Shown here piece after piece: positions 34,660 to 42,860 of a DNA stretch of 64,000 nucleotides (position 1 is its first letter; each line of letters begins with the position of its first letter). The notes beneath the pieces are model-generated. The model made no database searches, had not been told where the DNA came from, and saw only the letters and a list, made by a program, of their open reading frames with translations. The DNA lies in NCBI GenBank assembly GCA_021413885.1, contig JAIOPM010000019.1, positions 1 through 64,000 on the forward strand. Reading direction: 5' to 3'. The translations under genes were made by a program, and so were the position numbers. This DNA comes from Planctomycetota bacterium. Its GTDB lineage: Bacteria > Planctomycetota > UBA1135 > GCA-002686595.

Positions 34660-35684
34660 GGCGTCGACGCCTCCTCGCGCGGGAGCGCCAAGCGCTCCTT
34701 CTCGAAGCACGCCGAGCGCCGACCGGAACGCAGCGACATCGCGCCTTCCGCGCGCAACAGACCCGAGAGATCGGGACGTTCGCGACGACAACGCTCGACC
34801 ACGAATTCGCAACGCGGATGGAACGCGCAGCCGGTCGGCAACGCGGCGGGATCGACCGGAGCTCCCGCGACCGCCGCGAGCCGCTTCGGCCGTTCGCCGT
34901 CCAGGCGCGGGCGCGCGCGCCACAACGCGGCGGTGTACGGATGCCACGGCGCGGCGAAGAGCTCGTCGGCGTCCGCCGATTCGGCGACGCGACCGGCGTA
35001 CATCACGTGCACGCGTTTCGCTTCGCTCGCGACGAGCTCGAGATCGTGGCTGACCAACAACACGCCCGCGCCGTTCTGTTCGCGTTCGCGCCGCAGCAGA
35101 TCGAGCACCAGCAACGCGAGCGCGGGATCGAGCGCGGTCGTCGGCTCGTCGGCGATCACGACCTTCGGCTTCGCGATCAACGACATCGCGATCAGCGCGC
35201 GTTGACGTTGGCCGCCGGAGAGTTCGTGGGGGAACGAAGCGAGGCGTGCCTCGGGCTCGGCGATGCCGACGTCGCCGAGCGCCTTGCCGGCCGCGACCAA
35301 CGCTTCGCGCCGCGAGAGTCCGCGATGGACCTCGAGCACCTCCGCGATCTGCAGGCCGATCGTCAGGAACGGATTCAACGCCGCGGTCGCGTCCTGGAAG
35401 ACCAACGCGATCTCGCTCGCGCGCACGGCGCGCAACTCGTCCTCGCGGAGCGCGAGCAGGTTCTTGCCGCCGAACCAGATCTCGCCGGTCTCGACCGTGC
35501 CGCCGGAGAACGCGACGAGGCCGAGGATCGCGAGCGCGGTCGTCGATTTGCCGGAACCGGACTCGCCGACCAACGCGACGGTCTCGCCGGCGTCGAGCTT
35601 GAACGACACCTGATCGACGGCCCAGACGGGACCGCGCGGCGTGTCGTAGCGCACGCGCAGGTTGGTGACTTCGAGCAGGCTCAC
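34656..35684 (-). CDS. oppD: Oligopeptide ABC importer ATPase, OppD type
   Basis: 342 residues. Walker A GESGSGKST (40-48), signature LSGGQRQRALIAMSL, Walker B VVIADEPTTALDP, H-loop SHDLEL, and the family C-terminal region HPYTAALW...GCAFHPRCEFVVERCRRE. It pairs with OppF encoded immediately after. The GTG at 35684 overlaps the oppC stop (GTGA). Confidence 0.9.
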   Translation of the reverse strand: MSLLEVTNLRVRYDTPRGPVWAVDQVSFKLDAGETVALVGESGSGKSTTALAILGLVAFSGGTVETGEIWFGGKNLLALREDELRAVRASEIALVFQDATAALNPFLTIGLQIAEVLEVHRGLSRREALVAAGKALGDVGIAEPEARLASFPHELSGGQRQRALIAMSLIAKPKVVIADEPTTALDPALALLVLDLLRREREQNGAGVLLVSHDLELVASEAKRVHVMYAGRVAESADADELFAAPWHPYTAALWRARPRLDGERPKRLAAVAGAPVDPAALPTGCAFHPRCEFVVERCRRERPDLSGLLRAEGAMSLRSGRRSACFEKERLALPREEASTP

Positions 35685-36763
35685 GGCGTCGTCGGCTCCT
35701 TCGCGCGCACGTCGAGCGCGTCGCGTAAGCCGTCGCCGAGCACGAACAGCGCGAGCAGCACCGTCGCCATCGCGACCGCGGGGAACGTGAAGAGCCACCA
35801 GTGGACGCGCAACGCGTTGATCGCGTCGACGCCGTCGGCGACGAGCAAGCCGAAGCTGACGGCCGGCGCTTGCACGCCGAGGCCGAGGAACGAGAGGAAC
35901 GCTTCGGCGAGCATCACGCTCGGCAGCGTCAACGTCAGGTAGACGACCGCGACCGAGAACACGTTCGGCAGGACGTGGTGCCGCAGGATCCAACCGGTCG
36001 ACGCGCCCATCGCGCGCGAGGCGAGCACGAATTCGCTCGACTTCAACGCGAGCACCTGTCCGCGGATCACGCGCGCCATCGTCAACCAGAACACCGCGCC
36101 GAGCACGACGAAGAACACGACGTCGCGGTTCACCAAGGCCTCGCCGAGGTTCGCGCGCGGCGCATCGAACAGCGCGAGAGCGGTGATCACCAGGAACACG
36201 AACGGCAGCGAGTAGAGGACGTCGACGATCCGCATCATCCAGCGATCGGTGCGCCCGCCCTTCAGCGCGGCCCACGCGCCCCACGCGACGCCGATGCCGA
36301 GGCTGATCGCCGTGGCGGCGAGCGCGGTGACGATCGACTTGCGGCTGCCCCACACGATCCGCGCGAGCAGATCGCGTCCTTGGGCGTCCGTGCCGAGCCA
36401 CGGACCGGTCTGGAACTTCCCGTACATCGACTTGCGCAGCTCTACGAGGCGCGCGTCGAAAGCGTTGAGGTTCCAGTAGTCGACGCGGAATTCGCCCTTG
36501 GTCTTGTCGAGCCACGGCCACACCGGCGGCGCAGGCCGCGTCACCGGGTGCATCGTCTTCGGGCTCGGGATCGGCAGCAGGGGAGCGAGCAGGCTCGCGA
36601 TCCCGATCGTGCACAGGAACACCCACGCGAACCACGCCGCGCGGTTCTTGCGCAGCTTGCTCCACGCGCGCGCGGAGAGCGGCTCGCCGCGGAAGCGTTG
36701 CGCTTCGAGGTAGAGCGCGTCCACGTCGCGGCCGCCGAGGTCCCACCGGCTCTGCTCCGCCAC
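35681..36763 (-). CDS. oppC: Oligopeptide ABC importer permease, OppC type
   Basis: 360 residues. One N-terminal membrane segment (AAWFAWVFLCTIGIASLLAPLL), a periplasmic stretch of about 70 residues, then five helices. GTDAQGRDLLARIVWGSRKSI is the conserved entry to the permease core, and ASRAMGASTGWILRHHVLPN is the EAA loop that contacts the ATPases. The GTG at 36763 directly follows the TAG of oppB with no base between. Confidence 0.9.
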   Translation of the reverse strand: MAEQSRWDLGGRDVDALYLEAQRFRGEPLSARAWSKLRKNRAAWFAWVFLCTIGIASLLAPLLPIPSPKTMHPVTRPAPPVWPWLDKTKGEFRVDYWNLNAFDARLVELRKSMYGKFQTGPWLGTDAQGRDLLARIVWGSRKSIVTALAATAISLGIGVAWGAWAALKGGRTDRWMMRIVDVLYSLPFVFLVITALALFDAPRANLGEALVNRDVVFFVVLGAVFWLTMARVIRGQVLALKSSEFVLASRAMGASTGWILRHHVLPNVFSVAVVYLTLTLPSVMLAEAFLSFLGLGVQAPAVSFGLLVADGVDAINALRVHWWLFTFPAVAMATVLLALFVLGDGLRDALDVRAKEPTTP

Positions 36764-37741
36764 CTAGAGCTCCTCGAGCGCGATGCGCGGATCGAGCCGC
36801 GTGTACGCGAGGTCGACCAACGCGTTGAGCGAGTAGATCAGCACCGAGTAGACGATCGTGACGCCGAGCGCGAGCGTGTAGTCGCGGTCGAGCGCGCTCG
36901 CGACGAAGTGCGAGCCGGTGCCCGGGATCGCGAAGATGCGCTCGATCACCAAACTGCCGGTCAACACGCCCGCGGCCGCGGGGCCGAGGTACGAGATCGC
37001 CGGCAGCAAGCCGCCGCGCAACGCGTGACGCCGCACGACGGTCGAGAACGGCAGGCCCTTCGCGATCGCGGTGCGGATGTAGTCCTGCGAGAGCGCTTCG
37101 ATCAGTCCGGTGCGCACGAGCCGCGCGATGTACGCCGCGACCGGCGCGCCGAGCGCGAGGCTCGGCAGGACGAAGTGCGCGAACGACGTGTTGCCCGCGA
37201 CCGGCAACCAACCGAGCGTCAACGCGAAGACGAGCACGAGCAGGCCGGCGATCACGAAGCTCGGCAACGCGATGCCGAGCGACGAGCCCATCCGCAACCA
37301 CAGATCGAGCTTGCTGCCGCGCCGCGCCGCGCCGACGACGCCGATCACCGTGCCGAGCGCGATCGACCACACGAGCGCGAGGCTCCCGAGCGCGAGCGAC
37401 ACCGGCAACGACTCCGCGAGGATCTGGTTGACGGTGTAGTCGCGGTGACGGAACGACGGACCGAGATCGCCGGCGAGCACGCCGCCGAACACGCGCTCGC
37501 GATCGCCGAACAAGCCGTGCGTGTCGACGTTGAGCGGCCCGAGGTACTGCACGTACTGGCGCCACAACGGCCAATCGAGGTGGTAGCGCGCGTCGACGTT
37601 CGCCGCGACCGCGGCGGGCAGACGCCGCTCGGCCGAGAACGGACCGCCCGGGACCAAACGCATCATCAAGAACGCGAGCGTGACGACGATCCACACCGTC
37701 AATGCGAGACCGAGCGCGCGCCGCGCGAGGAAATGCGTCAT
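36764..37741 (-). CDS. oppB: Oligopeptide ABC importer permease, OppB type
   Basis: 325 residues, six membrane helices. RALGLALTVWIVVTLAFLMMRLVPGGPF is the family start, and RTAIAKGLPFSTVVRRHALRGGLLP is the EAA loop. The first periplasmic loop is longer than usual (about 70 residues with LGPLNVDTHGLFGDRERVFGG), a feature shared with the second OppB at 41751. The ATG overlaps the oppA stop (ATGA). Confidence 0.9.
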   Translation of the reverse strand: MTHFLARRALGLALTVWIVVTLAFLMMRLVPGGPFSAERRLPAAVAANVDARYHLDWPLWRQYVQYLGPLNVDTHGLFGDRERVFGGVLAGDLGPSFRHRDYTVNQILAESLPVSLALGSLALVWSIALGTVIGVVGAARRGSKLDLWLRMGSSLGIALPSFVIAGLLVLVFALTLGWLPVAGNTSFAHFVLPSLALGAPVAAYIARLVRTGLIEALSQDYIRTAIAKGLPFSTVVRRHALRGGLLPAISYLGPAAAGVLTGSLVIERIFAIPGTGSHFVASALDRDYTLALGVTIVYSVLIYSLNALVDLAYTRLDPRIALEEL

Positions 37742-39525
37742 CGCCGCGTCCTTCCGCCGGCCTTGCGCTCGATCTGGGCTCGCGGCGAGTAGAGCCCTTC
37801 CTTCGGTCCGTGCGACAGGACCTTGCGCTCGCGCGCGTTCATCTTGCGGCGGCTGCGCTCGAGATCCGCGTCGTCCATCCAGTACCAGAACTTCGGGTTC
37901 TGATCGTTGAGCGCGTTGGAGCCGAAACCCGCGAGCCGCGGATCGACCATGTTCTGCGAGACGTACGAGTAGATCGGGAGGATCGGCAGTTGGTCGAGCA
38001 GGATCGCTTCGGCCTGGCGCAGGAGCTGATCGCGTTGTCCGAGGTCGCCGAGATGCCGCGCTTGCTCGACGAGCGCGTCGTACTCCGGATTCTTCCAACC
38101 GGTGCGGTTGTTCTCCGAGTCGGAGGTGAACACCGCGAGGAAGTTGGTCACATCGGGATAGTCGCAGATCCACGAAGAGCGCGACACGTCGTACTGCAGG
38201 TTCGCCTGGCGGTCGATGTAGCTCTTCCACTCCTGGTTCTCGAGCGCGACGTCGAGCCCGAGGTACTCGTGCCAACCGTCGGCGACCATCTCGGCGATCG
38301 CGCGGTTCTGGTCGCTCGAGCTGTAGAGGATCTGCAGCGTGCCGAACGGTTTGCCGTTCGGGCCGAAGCCCGCGGCTTCGAACTCGCGCCGCGCGCCGTC
38401 GAGATCCTCCTTCTTGCCGGGCGGCGAGTTGTACGTGCCGATGCGGCCCCACGGGACCAGCGTGTAGGCGGGCTTCTGTCCGGCCTTCAGGAACTTGTCG
38501 CAGATCGCGACGCGGTTGATCGCGGCGTAGAGCGCACGTCGCACGCGCGGATCGTCGAGCGGCGGCTTGGTCGTGTTGACGCGATAGAAGTAGGTGCCGA
38601 GGTAGGGCTGCGGATCGAAGTCGTCGCCGGCGAGCAGTTGATCGACCAACGACGGCGGGATCGTGCCGTCGAGCCAATCGATCTCGCCCGCGCGGTACAG
38701 GTTGAACGCGGTGGTCGCGTCCTCGATCACGACGACGTCGATCGTCCGCAGCGCGACGCGATCGGCGTCCCAGTAGCGCTCGTTCTTCGAGAGCCGCATG
38801 CGATCGTCGAGGCGCCGCGACGTCAGCACGAACGGTCCGTTGCAGACCAAGTACCCGGGCTTCGTCCAGCGCGTCGACCAATCGTCCGGCCAACGCCGGC
38901 GCGCGTTCTCGAGCGACGCGCGGTGCACCGGCGACGTCTGGTACGAAGCGAGCAACTCGAGGAAGTGCGGCGTCGGCGCGACGAGCTCGACCACCAACGT
39001 CTCGGCGTCCGGCGTGGTGACGCCGAGCGGCACGGCGCCCGCCGCGACCGGCTCACCCTGCGCGTCGCGGCCGGTGGTGAGCTCGCGCCCGCCGCGGATG
39101 CACCACAGCTCGGACGCGAACGGCGACGCGGTCTCGGGCGCGAGCAGGCGCTCGAAGTTCCACCGGAAGTCCTCGGCGGTCACGTGGTCGCCGTTGGACC
39201 ACAGCGCTTCCTTGCGGACCTTGAACGTGTACGTCAGTCCGTCGTTCGAGCGTTGCGTGTTCGCCGCCAGGGCCGGCACCGCTGCGCCATTCATCGGATC
39301 GCGGGTGTAGAGCCCCTCGTACAGCGCCCGGATCACGCGGCCCTCCGGGATGCCGTTCGCGACCGCGGGGTCGAGGCTCGACACCTCTGCGCCGGAGTTG
39401 AAGACGAAGTCGGCGCGCGGGGCGGAGCGCGAGAGGGCGACGCTCCATGCCCAACCGACCAACGCGATCGGAACCAAGGAAAAGGCCGCCACCCAAAGCG
39501 GTGAAGCCCATCTCCCGGATGCCAT
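37738..39525 (-). CDS. oppA: Oligopeptide-binding protein, OppA type
   Basis: 595 residues. An N-terminal hydrophobic segment (LWVAAFSLVPIALVGWAWSVAL) without a clear lipobox is an uncleaved anchor or signal. The body is a family-5 solute-binding protein: SLDPAVANGIPEGRVIRALYEGL, the HVTAEDFRWNFERLL motif, and ALYAAINR. It captures peptides and delivers them to OppB/C. It is the first gene of a ten-gene leftward operon. A -10-like TAGCAT with TTGTGC 16 bp upstream ends 8 nt before the ATG, and no ribosome site is seen, so translation may be leaderless. The C-terminus has a basic tail (ERSRRKMNARERKV). Confidence 0.88.
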   Translation of the reverse strand: MASGRWASPLWVAAFSLVPIALVGWAWSVALSRSAPRADFVFNSGAEVSSLDPAVANGIPEGRVIRALYEGLYTRDPMNGAAVPALAANTQRSNDGLTYTFKVRKEALWSNGDHVTAEDFRWNFERLLAPETASPFASELWCIRGGRELTTGRDAQGEPVAAGAVPLGVTTPDAETLVVELVAPTPHFLELLASYQTSPVHRASLENARRRWPDDWSTRWTKPGYLVCNGPFVLTSRRLDDRMRLSKNERYWDADRVALRTIDVVVIEDATTAFNLYRAGEIDWLDGTIPPSLVDQLLAGDDFDPQPYLGTYFYRVNTTKPPLDDPRVRRALYAAINRVAICDKFLKAGQKPAYTLVPWGRIGTYNSPPGKKEDLDGARREFEAAGFGPNGKPFGTLQILYSSSDQNRAIAEMVADGWHEYLGLDVALENQEWKSYIDRQANLQYDVSRSSWICDYPDVTNFLAVFTSDSENNRTGWKNPEYDALVEQARHLGDLGQRDQLLRQAEAILLDQLPILPIYSYVSQNMVDPRLAGFGSNALNDQNPKFWYWMDDADLERSRRKMNARERKVLSHGPKEGLYSPRAQIERKAGGRTRR

Positions 39526-39533
39526 GGCGAGGG

Positions 39534-39561
39534 ATGCTATCAACGTCGTGAAGCGGCACAA
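39534..39561 (-). promoter_or_regulatory. Promoter of the leftward opp-gld operon
   Basis: On the minus strand TTGTGC (39561-39556), 16 bp, TAGCAT (39539-39534), 8 nt before the oppA ATG. Confidence 0.45.
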
Positions 39562-39588
39562 GTCAGCCTGGCTCAATGAGTTGAGCCC

Positions 39589-39617
39589 TTGACGCTCGGT
39601 TCGCATCCAACTACGGT
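39589..39617 (+). promoter_or_regulatory. Promoter of the rightward opp operon
   Basis: TTGACG (39589-39594), 17 bp, TACGGT (39612-39617). Transcription would start near 39624, giving a leader of about 120 nt before the ATG at 39747. It lies back to back with the leftward promoter 27 bp away, so one regulator could control both. Confidence 0.6.
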
Positions 39618-39746
39618 GCGACCGCGTTCGGAAGCGTCGGTCTGGAGCATCGGGCCGTAGCACGTTCGGCCCGAGTCACTAGACCTCGTGTCGCACGCCG
39701 TGCCTCCGGCGGCGACCGTTCCCGGACCAGCCCCGGAGCCCCATCG

Positions 39747-41741
39747 ATGTCCTTCCGTTCGCTCGCTGCGCTCGCTTGCTGCGCCGCGCTCGCTGTCCAT
39801 TCGCTCGCGGAGATCGCTCGTGCGACGACGCAGGATCCGGCGGCGAAGCCTGCAGCTTCAGCGGCGCCGACGCTCGTCCCGGTCGACCCCGACTACTTCC
39901 ATCCCGATCACCAACCGGATGCGGACGGTCGCCGCGCGCCGTTGCCGCAGCCCTCGTTCGGCGGGCGCGTGATCGTGCGCATCGACGCGCTGCCGCCGAG
40001 CTTGAACTTCGCCCTCGACGGCTCGGCGGTGACGCGGCGCATGTTGTACGAGCTCCACGAGACGCTGCTCGGGACCGACTGGGAGACCGGCGAGCTCGTC
40101 CCCGACGTCGCGGACAAGTGGGAGGTCGAGGACACGCTGATCCTGCAGCGCGTCGACGCCGCCGGCGCGCCGGTGCGTCTGGTCGGCGAGGTCTCGCGCG
40201 ACGGCGAGGACTACATCGTGCGCAGGACGGCGTCGACTCCGACGCGCGTTCCGAAGGCCGACGTGCGCGCGCTCGAACGCGCCACCGTGGTCACGTTCCA
40301 CTTGCGCCGCGACGTGCATTGGCAGGACGGCGAGCCGTTCGACGCCTCCGACGTCGTCTTCAGCGCCTCGATCTACGCCAACCCGCGCGTGCGCTGTGAC
40401 AACAAGCGCCCGAACTTCGACAACGTGCGTTCGCTCGAGAAGCTCGACGCGTACACGGTGCGCTTCACGCTCGAGCGCGCGGACTTCCAGGGGCTCGGCA
40501 AGCTCGCGGACTTGTGTCTGTTGCCGGCGCACCGCTACGACCTCTCCGATCCCGACCACGCGCGCTTCGATCCCGACTACGTCCGCGCGAAGCAGGCGGC
40601 GAACCCGAAGTGGAAGCCGAGCGCCGACGAGCAAGGCGACTACATCAACGACCATCCGTGCAATCGCAAGTGGGTCGGGCTCGGTCCGTATCGTCTTTCC
40701 GAATGGGCCGACGACTACGTCGAGGCGAAGCGCTGGGACGGCTACTTCGCGCCCGAGAGCGGCGGCTTCGTCGACACGATCCGTTGGCGCTTCATCGCGA
40801 ACGACGACACCGCGAACGAGGCGTTGCTCGCGGGCGACATCGACTTCAATGATCGCCTCGGAACCGATCAGTACTTCGGCGAGTTCACCCAATCGAAGAC
40901 CTTCCTCGATCGTTGCTACAAGGGCTACCTATACGCCGACACGTACGGCTTCATCGCGTGGAACCTGCAGCGCAAACTGTTCGCCGACGTCAACGTGCGG
41001 CGCGCGCTCGCGATGCTCTTCGACTACGAAGGCATCCGCGCGAACTACTACCGCGGCCAGGCGATCCAGGTCACGAGTTGCCAACCGATCTCGTCGCCGG
41101 CGTACGACTGGTCGATCACGCCGTTGCGTTTCGATCCGGCGCGCGCGGACGAGCTCCTGACCGCCGCCGGGTGGTACGACCGCGACGGCGACGGCCTTCG
41201 CGACAAGGACGGCGAGCCGTTCGCGTTCGAGCTCGCGATCAACACCGGTTCGAAGACCAGCGAGACGCTGGCGGCGCGCTTCCAAGAGGAACTCGCGAAG
41301 CAAGGCATCCGCATGCGTGTCGCCGCGTTCGAGTGGAGCACGTTCCAACAGCGCTGCTCGACGCGCAACTTCGACGCGGCCGCGCGCGGTTGGGTGCCGC
41401 CGCCCGAAGTCGACCCCGAAGGCCTGTGGCATTCGAAGTGGGCGAACGCGGGCGTCGGCGGCTCGAACTTCTGCGGCTACGCGAACCCCGAGATCGATCG
41501 CTTGATCGAAGTGGGTCAGCACGAGGTCGACGACGCGGCGCGGTACGCGATCTGGCACGAGCTCGGCCGTCGCATCTACGCCGACCAGCCCTACCTGTTC
41601 CTCTTCAACCCGGCGCGCAAGTTTGCGCTGTCGAAGTCGATCCACGGCTTCCAAGCGTTGCGCTTCGATCCGTGCTACGCGATCCGGCGTTGGTACTACC
41701 CGAGCGGCACGCCGGGAACGCGCAGCCAGCGCGCGCGGTAG
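39747..41741 (+). CDS. Second oligopeptide-binding protein, OppA type
   Basis: 664 residues. A signal peptide ends near EIARATT. RIDALPPSLNFALDGSAVTRRMLYELHETLL and QDGEPFDASDVVFSASIYANP are the family-5 solute-binding signatures, and FCGYANPEIDRLIEVGQ lies near the end. There is an extra stretch of about 55 residues (residues 130-185, with beta-rich DEDYIVRR-like sequence) between lobe motifs compared with the first OppA. GGAG is 8 nt before the ATG. It is the first gene of the rightward operon; a TAGGATCC at its end serves the next gene. Confidence 0.88.
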   Translation: MSFRSLAALACCAALAVHSLAEIARATTQDPAAKPAASAAPTLVPVDPDYFHPDHQPDADGRRAPLPQPSFGGRVIVRIDALPPSLNFALDGSAVTRRMLYELHETLLGTDWETGELVPDVADKWEVEDTLILQRVDAAGAPVRLVGEVSRDGEDYIVRRTASTPTRVPKADVRALERATVVTFHLRRDVHWQDGEPFDASDVVFSASIYANPRVRCDNKRPNFDNVRSLEKLDAYTVRFTLERADFQGLGKLADLCLLPAHRYDLSDPDHARFDPDYVRAKQAANPKWKPSADEQGDYINDHPCNRKWVGLGPYRLSEWADDYVEAKRWDGYFAPESGGFVDTIRWRFIANDDTANEALLAGDIDFNDRLGTDQYFGEFTQSKTFLDRCYKGYLYADTYGFIAWNLQRKLFADVNVRRALAMLFDYEGIRANYYRGQAIQVTSCQPISSPAYDWSITPLRFDPARADELLTAAGWYDRDGDGLRDKDGEPFAFELAINTGSKTSETLAARFQEELAKQGIRMRVAAFEWSTFQQRCSTRNFDAAARGWVPPPEVDPEGLWHSKWANAGVGGSNFCGYANPEIDRLIEVGQHEVDDAARYAIWHELGRRIYADQPYLFLFNPARKFALSKSIHGFQALRFDPCYAIRRWYYPSGTPGTRSQRAR

Positions 41742-41750
41742 GATCCGCGC

Positions 41751-42860
41751 GTGATCCAAGCCTCGACGCAACGCTCGGTCGGCGTTTCGCTCGAAGGATC
41801 GGGGCGCGCGCGGCGAGGGTGGCTCGCGAGTCTCGCGACGCGCGTCGCGGTGTTGTTCGGCGTCAGCGTGCTCGTCTTCTGCGTGCTGCACGCGGCGCCC
41901 GGCGATCCGTCGTTGTCGGTCGGTCTCGCGATCGGCGAGGACGGGCGCGTGGTCGGCGATGCGGCGCGCGCGCGCTTTCGCGCCGAGCACCTGCTCGACG
42001 CGCCGCTGTGGCGCCAGTACTTCCACTATCTCGGGCCGTTCGATCTCTCGCCGCGCGGCCATCCGTGGTTCGGCGGCAGCGGCGAGCGTGACTTCGGCGG
42101 CCTGCTCTGCCTCGACTTCGGCCGCGAGTTCCAACGCCCCGACGTCGCGGTCGCGGACGAGCTCGCGCGGCGCCTCGCGGTCACCGTGCCGCTGACGCTG
42201 GTCGCGATCCTGCTTGCGTACGGCCTCGCGGTGCCGCTCGGCGTCGCGTGCGCGCGAAGACGCGGCAGCTTCTTCGATCGCGCGACGAGCACGCTGCTGC
42301 TCGCGCTCTTCTCCGTGCCCGCGTATTGGGCCGCGTTGGTCGCGATGGTGATCTTCGGCGCGCGCGGGCTCGGTTGGTTGCCGATGCTCGGGCTGCACGA
42401 CAAGAACGCCGCCGAGCTCGGGCCGTGGGCGAGCGCGGTCGACCTCGGGCGTCACGCGCTGTTGCCGGTCGCGGTGATGACGTACGGCGCGCTCGCGTAC
42501 GTCGCGCGTCAGACGCGCGCAGCGATGGTCGAGGCGCTCGAGTCCGATTGCGTGCGCGCCGCGCGTTCGCGCGGGCTCGAGGAGCGGCGCGTCGTGTGGC
42601 GCCACGCGTTCTCGAACGCGGTGTTCCCGCTGTTGACGTTGGTCGGCTCCGTGTTGCCGGCGCTGGTCGGCGGCTCGGTGCTCGTCGAGTCGATCTTCGA
42701 ATTGCCCGGCGTCGGCCGTTACGCGTACGAGGGTTTCCTCCAGCGCGACTACAACGTCGTGATGGCGACGACGCTGGTGTCGGCGGCGTTGACGCTGGTC
42801 GGGCTCTGGGTTTCCGACGTGCTCTACGCGTGGTTCGATCCGAGGTTGCGTCGTGCCTGA
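41751..42860 (+). CDS. Second oligopeptide permease, OppB type
   Basis: 369 residues from the GTG at 41751 (AGGA 7 nt ahead). The family core begins at VAVLFGVSVLVFCVLHAAPGDPS; about 40 residues lie before it. The first periplasmic loop is expanded (RQYFHYLGPFDLSPRGHPWFGGSGERDFGG), similar to the OppB of the leftward operon, so both systems share this variant. EAA loop: AARSRGLEERRVVWRHAFSNAV. Its 3' end overlaps the next gene by 8 bp. Confidence 0.88.
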   Translation: MIQASTQRSVGVSLEGSGRARRGWLASLATRVAVLFGVSVLVFCVLHAAPGDPSLSVGLAIGEDGRVVGDAARARFRAEHLLDAPLWRQYFHYLGPFDLSPRGHPWFGGSGERDFGGLLCLDFGREFQRPDVAVADELARRLAVTVPLTLVAILLAYGLAVPLGVACARRRGSFFDRATSTLLLALFSVPAYWAALVAMVIFGARGLGWLPMLGLHDKNAAELGPWASAVDLGRHALLPVAVMTYGALAYVARQTRAAMVEALESDCVRAARSRGLEERRVVWRHAFSNAVFPLLTLVGSVLPALVGGSVLVESIFELPGVGRYAYEGFLQRDYNVVMATTLVSAALTLVGLWVSDVLYAWFDPRLRRA

